A DNA stretch of 64,000 nucleotides from Carya illinoinensis. Taxonomy: Eukaryota > Streptophyta > Magnoliopsida > Fagales > Juglandaceae. The DNA lies in assembly GCF_018687715.1 (NCBI RefSeq), contig NC_056766.1:22024001-22088000 (forward strand), written 5' to 3'. The position numbers were made by a program, and so were the translations under genes. The notes beneath the pieces were generated by a model. The model was not told where the DNA came from, made no database searches, and saw nothing but the letters and a program-made list of their open reading frames with translations. Positions 36,790 to 48,760 of the stretch are shown one piece after another; position 1 is the stretch's first letter; each line of letters starts with the position of its first letter.

Positions 36790-38025
36790 ATTATGGTTTT
36801 TAGCATCATTTTTTTCTTGAAAAAACTTTAAAAAGTATAGGGTTTTATATATTAAAAAAAATTAAGCTTTTCAACATCATTTTTTTTTCTTGAAAAAAAT
36901 TAAATAAAATATAAAATTTTAGGTATAAAAGTTTTGCTTTCAAGCATTATGTTTTTTCTTTTTCTTGAGAAAAAAAAATTCATAACATATGGGCTGTTTT
37001 CTTAAAAAAATCATAACATATAGGCTATTTTATAATATAAAAAAAAATACAACCTGGAACCTAGGTTCCAGACCGGGTCATATTGGGCTAACGCAAGCTA
37101 GATTCCAGACCAGGTATACCTAAGTTTCCAGTCAAAAACCTAGTTGAACATAGCTACTATTAGACCAATGGAGAAGTGACATGTGTCAAAGCATGTGCCA
37201 ATTTATCACCACCTTCTCAAACTTCAACCAAAGCCCAAGGAATGTCTAGAAGCCTCCAAACACATAGCTGGTCACACCTCCGGCTCCTAGTTACGGTTTC
37301 CACCACCTGCTTGAGTTGCCACCAACACCTTTAAAAGCTCCTAAAACAACTAATTTACAAAGTCTTCAGCCATGTCTCCTCATTTTGGCCAACCTCTCAC
37401 TCTCACCTAGCTATAGGTAGGTGCTTAAGTATTCAAGCTTCTATCACAAGTTCTTCACAAATCCTCATAGATTAACCTACCCAAGTGGATTAGTTCATAG
37501 TTAATCCAAGAGAATACCTCGACACCAAAAGCTCTATACAAAGTAATTAGTATAACTCTTTATTTTAGTTCAGATTTATGTTCATGATATAATGTTTAAA
37601 TAGTTAGAAGTATGATTTCATAGATGAGCTTAGAGCAATAATGATGAACACATGATATACATGGTCTCGGGTTCAAGCTTTAGTTGTAATTAGTATATGA
37701 CATGTGCAAACTAATTTGTAAGTGGTGAGCCAATTGATAAATGATGCGATAATTAGGTTTTGTTTGAAGCTTATCGTGTGATATAATCGATAAATGATGT
37801 GATTAGATGATACAAGTTGGACTTAGGGTTAGTGATTGTTATGTAATTGTTTTAATAATGGAAGTTAGGGTTCGATTCGTGCCTCAAGAACTCGATCAAT
37901 TAAGGTGTGCTAAGTGTTTAATTTAATAGTTTGAAGCAAGCGTTAAGAGTTATGAACTAAGAGTAATGAAAATTAGCAGCACTTCAACGTACTATAGGCA
38001 TGGACATCTTCATCATATTCATATT
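36790..38025. other. Intergenic, repeat-like
   Basis: 36795-36990 has three degenerate ~70-75-bp repeats built on AGCATCATTTTTTTCTTGAAAAAA. 37050-37140 repeats TTCCAGACC phrases. 37140-37560 is GC-richer and resembles 22790-23240. No gene identified. Confidence 0.4.
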
Positions 38026-39490
38026 CCAAGGCCACAACATTTAAAAAAGCATGATGGTATAATTGAGTTTTCTATGATAAAGAGGTCCTTCTAGATTTAT
38101 TAGCCATTGAAATAATTTATTAAAGAACTATGCGCGCATGACATAAATCATGCTAGAAGCGTGATCTATAACTCAACTAGAAATATATATACATGAAATA
38201 TTTTATCTATCTTCAATTATATCTGAAAACGACTTGTAAATCATCTCATGATTGTCCAACCTTCTCAGTTGTCCGCGGGAAATTCAAGATGTCAGAAATC
38301 ATTACTCTTCGTTTGATCCGCTTGATTTATTTTCATCATTGTATCATTTTCTCTTTAAATCTACCTATTTGGCAATATGTACATATTGATCGAAGTGAGA
38401 TATATGACATATTCATATAGAACATGTTTATATGAGAACTATATATATATATATATATATATATAAAAGGAAAATGACAAATTCGAAAGTCATTATAAAA
38501 TATTTATGTCTACCATTTTTATCAGGTAATGTATAAAATAATTATAAGAATTATTTGTCTATCATTTTCCTTCCCTTAGTCAAACTTTAAATGTTATGTT
38601 TATCCAATCTCCTTTGCATAAAAAATGGGACTGTAGTACAGCTTTTTCCTTGTACTGCATTTTTCGTCCTTACAACCTTTGAAGTACCAAATCTTACTCC
38701 CCCCAAATGCATCACAGTTTTCCGATATTTACCCAATTGCCATTACCTCAATTGTAGGGTTTCTTGATTACAGCCTAGTACAAGGATCATATGCCCTATT
38801 ATTTATTTGGATAAAAAATAAGTTAAAAAACTTTTTTACAGTCTTTTTTTAACTACAACTTTATAAAAAAAGTATATAATACTATATACAGTTAGAAAAT
38901 ATATTAAAAATAAAAAATTATTATAGACATAAATAAATTACATAAAATAAATTCATAAATTGATATGATTTCATGAAATCAATTAAATCTATTTCATAAT
39001 AAAAATAATTTTATAATTTGACGTATCATATTATGTCACATCAATTTATGTATTTATTTTTATGTAATCCCTTTATGACTATAGTATTTTTCTTAAAGTT
39101 GTGTAATTATTTTAAAAAAGAGTAAGATCAAATATTAAAAAATTAATTTTATTTTCATGTGGATTTCGTATTTATTTACTTTTTTTAAAATGATTGTGTG
39201 ACATTTGTACACTTACGACTGCAAGTATAATTTTTCTTAAAAAAACTATATAAAATAGAAACTTTTTAAAAAAATTAACAATTTTTATGGGTGAAATTAT
39301 CACTTTAATTGGTTATAAAAGAGTGGTGAAAAAATTATAGATATATATATTTTTTACTAAAAACTTCTACTCATCAATCTCACAACATACAACACATATA
39401 ATTTTTTTTTTATTTTTTATTTTTCTTCTTACCAACTATATGATATATAAATGATGAGTAGAAAAACCTAATTATTTTATGAAAATAAAC
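38026..39490. repeat. Segmental duplication, copy 2
   Basis: Direct duplicate of 28891-30185, ~9.1 kb away. It lacks the family A MITE and instead has ~370 bp extra at about 38868-39243, including a palindromic AT-rich segment (ATTGATATGATTTCATGAAATC, then GTCACATCAATTTATG). Confidence 0.85.
38927..39095. mobile_element. Palindromic AT-rich MITE, family C
   Basis: ACATAAATAAATTACATAAAATAA and CATAAATTGATATG are mirrored by CATCAATTTATG, TATTTATTTTTATGTAATCC. It is absent from the duplicate near 29930. Related to 31505-31680. Confidence 0.5.
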
Positions 39491-40135
39491 TAATTAGAAG
39501 AACTTAGATGATTAATAGATTTTTTTCTTGATATAAATTATAAGAGATAAAGTGAATATGATAATATTTAATGGTGAGGTCTATATAATTTATGAGGAAC
39601 ATTAAAAGATTTTGAGATCCATATATATTAAATCTATCAAAAAATTATTTGAGACAGAATTTTAAGGAATCATAAATTTAAAATTTAAAAATTGTTTTCA
39701 ACATATTTATGGAAAAAAAAAATTTGGCTTACATATTGTTGTACAATTCATAATTATATCTAATATTACTCTTTTATTTACAGTAAATCTAACTTAAAAA
39801 ATAAAAAATAAATCCGTTCGTAAACATAATAAAAAAAAAATCTCGTTTGCTTTCGCAACTAAAAATCAAAATTTTGAAAACTTTTCAAAACTGTTCATAT
39901 TGTAAGAGGTTTTACAAAAACAAATACACATTTTGATCTACCAGTTTTCATTTCAAAAGATCTGAAATTTTTTTTCAAATTTTCATCTCTCTGGATCTAA
40001 CCTTATTTCAATACTGTTCCCACCAATAATATATTTTAAATAAGCAGTATATTGACATGAATATATACTGTAAAAAAAGTAAAAGCTGTACCAAATGTGT
40101 AGCAAAATATTTGATTAAAAATAAAAATATTTACA
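39491..40135. other. Intergenic, AT-rich
   Basis: No open frame, RNA gene or clear transposon ends seen. Confidence 0.5.
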
Positions 40136-40460
40136 CAGAAGGTAAATAAATAAAAGAAGCAGTAAAAAAAAATTGCACAATTAGTAAATAAATAAATAAA
40201 AGAAGCAACCAAATAAAAAAAATGATCAAATGGTTTAAAAAAAAAAGGAAGCAGTAAAAAAAATTACATCATTAATAAATAAATAAATAAAAGAAGCAGC
40301 TCAAAAACAAAAAAATTGACTAAATGGTTTAAAAAAAGAAAGTAGAAAAAAAATTATATAATTAATAAATAAATAAACAAAAAAAGCAGCCGATAAAAAA
40401 ACAAAAAGAAAAGATTAAATGGTTTAAAAAAAACTGAAAAAAATATACCATAAATAAATA
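40136..40460. repeat. AT-rich ~94-bp tandem repeat, 3+ units
   Basis: ATGGTTTAAAAAAA recurs at about 40230, 40324 and 40419 (spacing 94-95 bp). Each unit also contains AATAAATAAATAAA and AAGAAGCAGC. It lies ~450 bp upstream of the copper-transporter start codon. Confidence 0.75.
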
Positions 40461-40912
40461 AATACCACTGATGTTTTTGAAATTATCTTCTCACTGTTTG
40501 AAAAAATTCAGGAAACTTGGTCGGTTTGAGTGGTTTTTGCCCTTCTGAAACCACGTTAGCAAACGTTGTACAGTTGTACGACTTGTACTACCTACCAATC
40601 AAGCCGGCCCGAACCAAATGTGCCCCATATTTTCAGTTCCCCCAACCACTGTTCCAGTGAAACCAAACAAAGACAGACCCAATCAAAACTAACTTAAATA
40701 TAGCGTAAATATGATGCTTTTCGAGGGCATTTATGGAACCCATGTCCCTGTCGTACAAATCCCCCCAAAACGAATTTACTGCATCCGGCAATGCTGCGAA
40801 CCGTACGCAACCCGGTTTTTGTAAGACCTGATCCACCTTTCGTTCTAATTTCACTCTCTCCTTAATTCTTCTCTTTCAAGCGCTAGAGGCGAGAAAGGAA
40901 AGATCGGAAAAG

Positions 40913-41350
40913 ATGATGCACATGACCTTCTACTGGGGTAAAGAGGTGACCCTCCTGGTGGACTCGTGGAAAACCAAGTCGTGGACGAGTTACGCTCTCA
41001 CCCTCTTCGCTTGCCTCATCGTCTCCGCCTTCTACCAGTACTTGGAGGACCGGCGCGTGCACCTCAAATTCGTCTCCTCCGGGAAGCCTCCGGCACAGAT
41101 CGAGGAGTCTTTGCTGCAAGGGATGCCCTTCCGTAGAGGGCCCAGATGGTCAGCGGCGAGGATCGGTGGGGCGGCGCTCTTTGCACTCAACTCGGCGATC
41201 GGGTACCTGCTGATGCTGGCGGTGATGTCTTACAACGGGGGTGTTTTCCTGGCCATCGTGCTGGGCCTCGCGATCGGATACTTACTGTTCAGAAGTGAGG
41301 ATAGGAATGTTGCCACTCTTGTCGAAGATAATTCTTGTGCTTGTGCTTAG
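40913..41350 (+). CDS. COPT5: Copper transporter, Ctr/COPT family, COPT5-like
   Basis: Intact intronless frame of 145 residues, the usual size for plant COPT proteins. Ctr proteins form trimers that pass Cu(I) across membranes, and COPT5 of Arabidopsis acts at the vacuole/prevacuole to export copper. The N-terminus MMHMTFYWGKEVTLL has the short Met/His cluster and FYWG motif of the COPT5 branch. Three membrane segments are visible: ~26-44, ~86-107 and ~109-127. The pore motif MxxxM is at 101-105 (MLAVM) in TM2, GxxxG is at 118-122 in TM3, and a Cys-x-Cys metal site (C142, C144) is at the tail. Two adjacent ATGs open the frame; the first is chosen. The upstream ~200 bp is gene-like and GC-normal. 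Confidence 0.95.
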   Translation: MMHMTFYWGKEVTLLVDSWKTKSWTSYALTLFACLIVSAFYQYLEDRRVHLKFVSSGKPPAQIEESLLQGMPFRRGPRWSAARIGGAALFALNSAIGYLLMLAVMSYNGGVFLAIVLGLAIGYLLFRSEDRNVATLVEDNSCACA

Positions 41351-42540
41351 ATTTCATTTAATTGATGGCAAGTCTCAAACGTTTTTTGACTTTTTCTGGA
41401 TCAGATTAATGATGCAAGAAGTGTGCCATCTGCATCTCTGTGTATGTATGAATGTAATTCTGCTTAAAAAAAAAAAAAAAAGAAAAAAAAGGAAAAAAGA
41501 AAAAAGAAAAAAAAAGTTTTGTTTAGGTTGTCTTTGGGTTTACACTTACTAGCCTACAGAACCGTACATTTTATATTTTCTCGATCTAAGTTACCATAAA
41601 ACATTTATATTGTTTTGGTGATTTGTACTCCTCTAGCTGTATTTATTGATCATTATAGAACTTAAAGTTGGGAGAGTTATTTTGGTCCTTTGATCAAGAG
41701 AGGTAAGAGTTATTTTCATATCGTTCTGTTTTTGCCTGGTATGTCAACATCTTATAGATCTTAAGAAATTTCCTTTTGTCTGAATCAAGCTACTTCCATT
41801 ATGTTGCGAGTGCTTTAATCTGTTCTTTCCCATATTCCTTCTATTTTTGGTTCCTTGTCAGTTATTTTGTCAGTTTAGCTTGGCCATAGTTTTGCTTTCT
41901 ATAAATGATTTGCTTGGATTCAAAACCTGCATACTCACATGACAAATCTTCATTATCTTTTCAGATTGTTGACACTGTTTTCAGATTGCTACAAATGCCC
42001 AACTTGCCACTTTATGAGCATCATGATTTGCCCTTCTTGGGATCCGAATGAGTTTCCATTCTGGGTGCTTGTTAGAAATTTCCTTGATATGCTCTACCCA
42101 TCCTTTTTAAGTCTCTAGTTTACCCAGTTCCCTTCTCCTTTTACTGCTGGTGTCATCGGCCTGTTATCCCCTTCAATCAGAGCTTGATTGATGCCCATTT
42201 TCACCCGCCATTTTGCATGCCAACGGGGCTGCACTAGCTTCTGCTTTCCAGAGCTGGTTGGTTTGAGTTTCTTCTACCCATATTTCTAGGATAAGACCTT
42301 TATGTTAAGGCCGGCCAGCAACGCTACTCTCTCTCTAGAAAGTCCACCATTTCCTAAAAAACCCGTTAGCACCGATGCAAGAAAATTCCATATTTAAAGA
42401 AGCTTGGAAAAATCTCTTTAAGAGCCGACTTAAACATGCGGCTAGTTAGATCGAAATCTTTTATTGAGGTTTTTGATCGAAATCATTTTCTTCAAGGGAG
42501 AAGTGCAGATCATCTATGTAATTAGTTCTTATTAGTTTTA
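41351..42540. other. Downstream flank of the copper transporter gene
   Basis: 3' UTR-like sequence, then a purine-only tract (41466-41516: A-runs with G). The remaining ~1 kb is unremarkable, with no further coding region seen. Confidence 0.5.
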
Positions 42541-42544
42541 TATT

Positions 42545-43040
42545 TTTGTGATATCTGAAAAACATTACATATGAAGTTTGTCAAGCCAGATAGCTTGATC
42601 AACATACAAAGGAACATCTCCCCGCCACATTGCAATAGTGTCAACCTTCCAAGCATGGCGTGCTAGCCGGTGTACTGCCTTATTCCCCCATAAAGTTGTA
42701 AGCTTCTGAAAATTGCAAGGAGTTCAATAGATTTAGAATCAGTCATTTCATTTTCACTTTTACTGGCAGTCATTATAACATTTCCATGCTCATCTCTTAA
42801 AATTGCTTCCACACAGCCTTATGGAGACCAAAAAACATTGCTCCATCAACATAAGTTTGAGATAACCTCTGGGTGGAGGCTTCCAGCAAGACAAATTCTG
42901 TGGTTGAGCAGCCTTCACCATCACCAAATCCTTATGAATTTGTTGCAGAAAAAAAACATAATCAATCACCTGTGTAGGTTCTAGATACACCTTCTCAGCA
43001 ATCATCTTTATTCCTCCTCTACCATAAAGCCCACGCAACT
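42545..43040 (-). mobile_element. LINE 3' end: RNase H domain remnant
   Basis: The minus strand reads WKPPPRGYLKL (42880 region), then AILRDEHGNVIMTASKSE and, near 42580-42650, HAMLGRLTLLQCGGEMFL in a shifted frame. These are the RVT_3-type RNase H and tail of plant L1 LINEs. Frameshifts and stops show it is dead. It is separate from the LINE at 3.4-6.3 kb, which lacks this domain. Confidence 0.75.
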
Positions 43041-43753
43041 GAAAAGAAAGTAGTTAGAACACCTGCAGGATAGGCATACCATCCTCAATTCGTATAATGT
43101 GAGAAACTAAGAACACGTTGAGCTGATCCTCTTGGGTATTCGTCATTGTATCTATTTTCGTAAAGGACACAATATACAGGCTCAAGACCAGGGGTCCAGG
43201 CTAGCCCTAAAAGCCACCACTAGGAGACAAAAAAAGAAAGTCCCACTGAAATAAAAAACCACCACTAGGAGATATTGAGTACACTTTACATGCTCGGAAG
43301 CTAAGGTCCCACTCAAATAAATTTGATCCAAGGGTTAGATACTTTTGTATAATGGTGTAAGCTTTACATGCTCGAGAGCCTAGCTCCATCATGATCTTGC
43401 CAATTTGTACTATCAAAGCGCTTCACGAAAGTGACGAAAATATCCCTCTAGAAATTCAATATTGGACAAGCAATTACCTTCTACTGTAATCTCAATACAT
43501 CATTTTTTTTTATTTGCTTCCTCAAATTTAATATAGGGGGAATCCAGCACGTGCAAGGCTAGTTATTTAGTAATTGATTTTTATTTATACAATTAAAATC
43601 AAAGAAAATAGAGAAAAAAATAAGGTGATCGATCAATAATGGAGTTAATAGAGAGTATGTAGGGGTGTTGGGCTGGCACCTGAATCTGGCCTACAAATAG
43701 CACACCTAGACCCTACGGGTTGGCAGGTGGACGTGATTCATATTATTTTGGAT
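43041..43753. other. Intergenic with a local inverted/direct repeat
   Basis: 43210-43270 holds two copies of CCACCACTAGGAGA, and 43285-43380 two copies of TTTACATGCTCG. No gene seen. Confidence 0.4.
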
Positions 43754-43965
43754 GAGAAATACTTTTTGCAGTCGGCAGATGCAGTCGGCTGTAAAAAAAA
43801 ATTAATACGGGACCTACATAAAAAAAAAATTATTTTTATAACTTTTTATAATTCATGTAGGTCCCCTTGAATATAAAAAAATTTTTTTATAATTTTTTTT
43901 TATTCATTCCGTACAGCCGACTGCACGCCGACTGCATCTGGTGACTGTATGTAGCAAAACCCATT
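43754..43965. mobile_element. Hairpin MITE with GC-rich arms
   Basis: The left arm (GCAGTCGGCAGATGCAGTCGGCTGTA) is mirrored by the right arm (TACAGCCGACTGCACGCCGACTGCATCTGG). A second internal inverted pair (GACCTACATAAAA and ATTCATGTAGGTCC) flanks the AT centre. The outer ends AGAAATACTTTTTGC and TGTAGCAAAACCC are weaker. Confidence 0.75.
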
Positions 43966-44379
43966 TTGGATAGAGATATCTAACTTATAGTTATTTTTAT
44001 GTATTCTTTATATATTTTTTTTAATGTGATTGGTTAAACAGTTATTTTATATTAAAAAAATAACATAATCAATTATATTAGTGAAATACATAAAAAATAT
44101 ATAAAAGTGACTATACATAAAATTTTTCTTAATACCAATAAATCATTCCTCTTATTTGATTTTTTTTTTAAATAAATAAAAAAGTCTCGAGAAGCCAAAA
44201 CCCACTGTTTACCGGATATAAGATAATTTGAATTAAAAGAAAAAGAAAGCCGTTGCCGTTTGAACTTTGAAGTCCCAATTATGAAAACTGCTACAGGCAA
44301 CCGTTGGAGGTAACCGTGGGGGAACCGACTTGCCACGTAAGTCAGTATATTTATTAAAAAGAAAAGTAGAAAAAAAAGA

Positions 44380-44632
44380 AAGAAAAAGATGAAATGAAAC
44401 GGAGGGAGGGAAAATTTCAGATTTGTCATTTTCTCGGACGAAACCAGAACTGGGGTCTGCGACACTGCGTCTCGTGTGGCTGTCTCCGTCTGGGCATTGT
44501 TGGGTCTGGGACGCTGTATCTAGTGTGGCTGTCTCCGTGGGTGTCGTCCATCTCTGTGGGTGTCTCTGAATAAGTAGCTTCGTGTGGGTGTTTCTTCTAT
44601 CTCTGTCGGTGTCTCGTCCAAATTTGTGTTGT
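44380..44632 (+). promoter_or_regulatory. Possible 5' leader of the candidate gene
   Basis: GC-balanced segment with repeated GTGTGGCTGTCTCCGT and GGGTGTCT phrases directly before the candidate ATG at 44633. No TATA box assigned. Confidence 0.3.
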
Positions 44633-47600
44633 ATGGGTTTCTCCGTGGCTAGCTTCAGGTAAAATGTCAACTCTTAATAATACATTCTGTGTTGTGGTGC
44701 TGCATGTTGCTACTTGGGATCTTGGATTTTTACGTTCCTTGGATGAAATATGTCTATTTTGGGGCTCTGTCAAGTACCAAATTTCTTGCACTAGTAGTTA
44801 TTACAGACCGCATTAAATGGTGGAAATTTGGGGTTTTATTAGACGAAGGAGGACTAGAGGATTTCGAGGGAGTTCTGGAAGACAAAGGAGGTAAGGGGAA
44901 TCGTCTTCTGGGAAGGAAGGTGGAAGACGAAGAAGGAGAAAGTAGGATTCGAGGGAGCTCTGGAAGACCCCGCGGTTCCTCTGGCCGGTTGTATATAGAG
45001 TTTTTCATTTGAGAAACGGAGAGAAATATCCTTCCGTTTTCTCTCTTATTCTTTTTCTATTTCAGTAAATCCAATCCATTGCGGGGTAATATTTCCAGTT
45101 CCCTGAGATCAATTTCGATGAGTGTTTTATTTACCTTATGACTTTTTAACGTTTGAAACTTGTCGACTCTGAAGATTTAGATTACAGTTGAGAAATGTGG
45201 TTTGTTTGTGTTGAAATCATACCGAGCTGTTGGTTTTCTGGGTTTGAACTATCTTGTTTTATTCAACATACTCTATTTTGATTTTTAATTTTTAGGCTAG
45301 TTCTCATTCTTGGCCCCACTCGAACAGCATAAGATCTGCTCTTGGAAATCTCAATGCGGTGGAGGATAAAACTCTTTCGATGGTATGGATGTTAAGTTTT
45401 TCTAGAATTTAGTTCTACCGCTCAGTTATTCATAGACAGTACTGGATTTATAACTGTATTTCATTTTCTCCTTGCTCCGGTTATTTTTCTTAATATTGTT
45501 GTTGTTTGGTACTTATTCTTGAAGTATAAGTTGCGTTTTCACCATATGTCTCTGATAATAATATAATTTCCAATTCTGTTAAATACAAGGAAGATATGCT
45601 AGTTCAAAAAGGAAATTCTAATGCCATAATCTGTTTAACTGATTGCGTATACTTGTCTTAGAAAGAAGATAATACATATCGCAAGTTGTAAATGCTGAGT
45701 TTTCCTGGAAAGATTTCTTTCTAATGTGATTTGTTTGCAAAGGGAATCCTAAGAGAGAGTTTAGACATATCCGTACTTGTTTACAGTGTGAGGCATACAT
45801 GTGTACTCAGATAGATTAGTCGAGGAGGCTAAGAAGGCATTTCCAAACTGATTTCAGTGTGGTAAGTTAGAAACTTTTAGCTAACTTCATATTTCATTTT
45901 TAATCTTAGTTCCAAACCTGCTGGAACACAAGTGTCAGTTATGGGCATGAAACTTTTCTTGCTTGTACAAGCTGTGTATAAAACTCATAAAAATATGAAG
46001 TAGATAATATGCTGGAAGAGGGAGGGAGAGTATATTGAGGAGCTTCTGCTAGCTTATGTTGTGTTGAGGAGGGTGGCCTTAGTTTTGGATGAAAAATGAG
46101 ACAAAGACTGGTGACTTCACCTTGAGAACACTTCCAACATTGTACTTTAATCATATCCACTCTTAACCTCCCAAGAACCAAATGTGCCAACTTAAGCAGT
46201 TCAGGCTTTCTGTGCTGTTGCATTTTTGCATGACTTGCAATCTCTTTAGAGAGGGCTGGATGGTAGGTAAGGCCCACTGCCTGTAAGGCCTGCTTTTAAT
46301 CTAAAGAAGATGAGAGATAACCTACATTTACTGGAGATTCCCACATTTACACTGTTTTCATATGTGAAAGCTTGTTGGAAATTTCCATTTTCCACATTTC
46401 TAGTTCATGTTTTACCCTTGAATATAATCGTTTATATGGTTAGTAATGTTGCATTTGGTTGTTCACAGAAAAAATAAGTTTTTTTTTTTAGTAAGTTAAA
46501 CTTTAAAACGATCAAATGACAATTGGCACACACTTTCCCCTGCATTTTCTATATTTTAATACTTGTGCTTATATTATTTTCCTTTCTTTTCAAACTACCT
46601 AGAAATTGTTATTTGTATTCCAATATTTTCTTTTTTACAATATATTGTTTACATGCTTTATGTATTTTAGGTCCAAGGCTTGTCAGCCTGTGATGCTATT
46701 TTGCTAGTAATTTGTTTTTCATAAAAACCTATTTCCGGCAGCTATAAATTGCTGGGAATATACATGCTTCTTTTGGCAATTAAAATAGCCGCAAATAAGC
46801 ATGCTGCTCTAGTTTTTTATGTTCTTTTCCTTTCTATTTTTTTATTTTTTGCTTTTCCCGAAATTTTTTTGATGTTTTTTGTCTGAGGTTTGGTTCTAAT
46901 AAGCTGAAATGGAATTGGGTTTTGTTCTCGAACACATTTGCAGTTTAGTTTTCTTGTATTGAAAATCGTCATTGATCTCCCAAATATTAATATAGAATGA
47001 CTATTTGTTTTGGCAGGTGCTCAGGCTGTTGCCACCTGAGTTATATGCATGTATTTTCTTGCCATTGAGTGCTTTTCTTGCTATTGCAAAAGTCTTGAAT
47101 TTTTTTATTTTTTTTAATGTATTGTAGTATTTGTGACACCATGAAAAAAAAAAAAGGAAAATGGAATTATTGGCTGTAAGGGTAGGTCTAAAGTTACTTA
47201 ATCCCACTTTTAACATGCTTTATAGCACCTAGGTCAATTCAGAATATATCCAAACAATGCCTTATTAGATTATCCAACGTTTCTCACTTTTTCTTTTTCT
47301 TTTTTTGTGAAGTAATTTATTTAACTAGTATTTTTTGTTTTTATGATGAAGCTTTACAAATATGAATGATTTATTATATAATCTTTTGATCTATTTCCTT
47401 TGTTTTAATCTTTTTACTCAATGACAAAGATTATAATGTTCGAAGTTTTAATAAAATTTACAGTTATCCATGCAATTAAAAATATAAAATATATTAATTA
47501 CTTTTCTTACAAAGAATTGCTTTTATACCTTAGAGGCGTTGGAACATTCATTTGCTGCAGCCTTGAATGTCTGAACAAAAGGGAATATGTATTTTTATTT

Positions 47601-48422
47601 TGTTAATAACTGCAATATATCATCAATAATGATCAATTGCTTGTATTATTGCATTGGAGGGTTAGTAACGCACATATTACACATATATATATATATATAC
47701 ACACATACATACATATGGGTGCAAGAAGGCTTGATTTTTTCTTTTATTTTTTATTTTTAATTTCGGACAAATAGCAAGTCTTTTTGGTTTCTCTATCTTC
47801 TTCATTAGGGTTCTTTGGTTGTCTCATGCCATCATCTCTCATGGACTATTATTTCTCAAGGTCTATCCTTCATCCTAGATAAAATTATTTACCAGTCTTT
47901 TAATTTGTTACATTTCAAATTTATCAGCGTAATGGACTATTTTAATCTTTTTACTTGTTTACACATTACTGAAAGAATATATAAGATATTTTAGTTATTT
48001 CGTTTATAATATAATCACTTTTATATTGTATATTATTTCAAATATTATAATTAATATATACTATCTTATATTAAACATTTTATACTAATATATGCTATCT
48101 TTTTTAAGGTGTTGGGGCATTCAATTGCTGCAACCGTGGATGGCAGAACAAAAGAAGGTATATATATATATATATATTTTTTTTTTGATAAGTAAGAAGG
48201 TATATATATATATTTTGTTTTATTAACTATTATAATATATCTGTGTAAGAAGGGCCGTGACTTGCATTTTTTATTTTATTTCATTTTTTTCCTCTCCATA
48301 TTCTTGGTGTTCTCGTCTAATACATTTATTAAGTTTGTTAAATTAATGATATTTCTGGATGAATTAGAAGAAAGTAACGTTCTACAGAAAAGCAATTGCT
48401 GAAGAAAGAAGTTTCATGCAAG
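44633..48422 (+). CDS. Unrecognised multi-exon gene, candidate
   Basis: Candidate exons with GT-AG borders join in frame: 44633-44658 (MGFSVASF), 45301-45382 (SHSWPHSNSIRSALGNLNAV), 46671-46706 (VQGLSACDAILL), 48109-48157 (VLGHSIAATVDGRTKE) and 48388-48422 (KQLLKKEVSCK). An exon from 47017 (VLRLLPPELYA) is also possible. The lengths keep phase: the first two total 36 codons, the third 12 and the last two 28. I do not recognise the protein and see no stop-containing last exon. The acceptor of exon 2 is 5 nt beyond a better-looking AG. The second half is duplicated at 48761-51300. It could be a real gene, a non-coding transcript or chance. Confidence 0.35.
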
Positions 48423-48760
48423 GTCAATCTTTAATCAAATATCTCTCTCTTTCTATTTCTCTCTTTGCCTAAAACTCTTTAACACGCACGTAAACACATA
48501 CATACACAAACAAGCACATACACACACATACTTACTGACATACGTATACACCCACATATACGTCCATACACACACACATACACATACATACAAACAAACA
48601 CATACATACATTCATATACACATACACACACATACACATACATACATACTAACATACATACATATATATACACACACACACATACACATTCATACATACT
48701 AACGTTAATACATATATATATATACATACACATACATACATACATACATAAATACACAAA
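46179..48760. repeat. 2.58-kb tandem duplication, unit A
   Basis: Begins AAATGTGCCAACTTAAGC and ends in an (ACAT)n tract at AAATACACAAACAAA. Unit B follows without a gap at an offset of ~2580 bp. Identity by eye is ~99 percent. Confidence 0.95.
48480..48755. repeat. (ACAT)n microsatellite
   Basis: Variable ACAT, ACACAT and AT units at the end of unit A. Confidence 0.95.

Noticed and set aside
45939..46277. 112-codon minus-strand open frame
   Set aside because: No motif, no splice context, and the duplicated copy at 48479 fuses it to microsatellite; likely chance.
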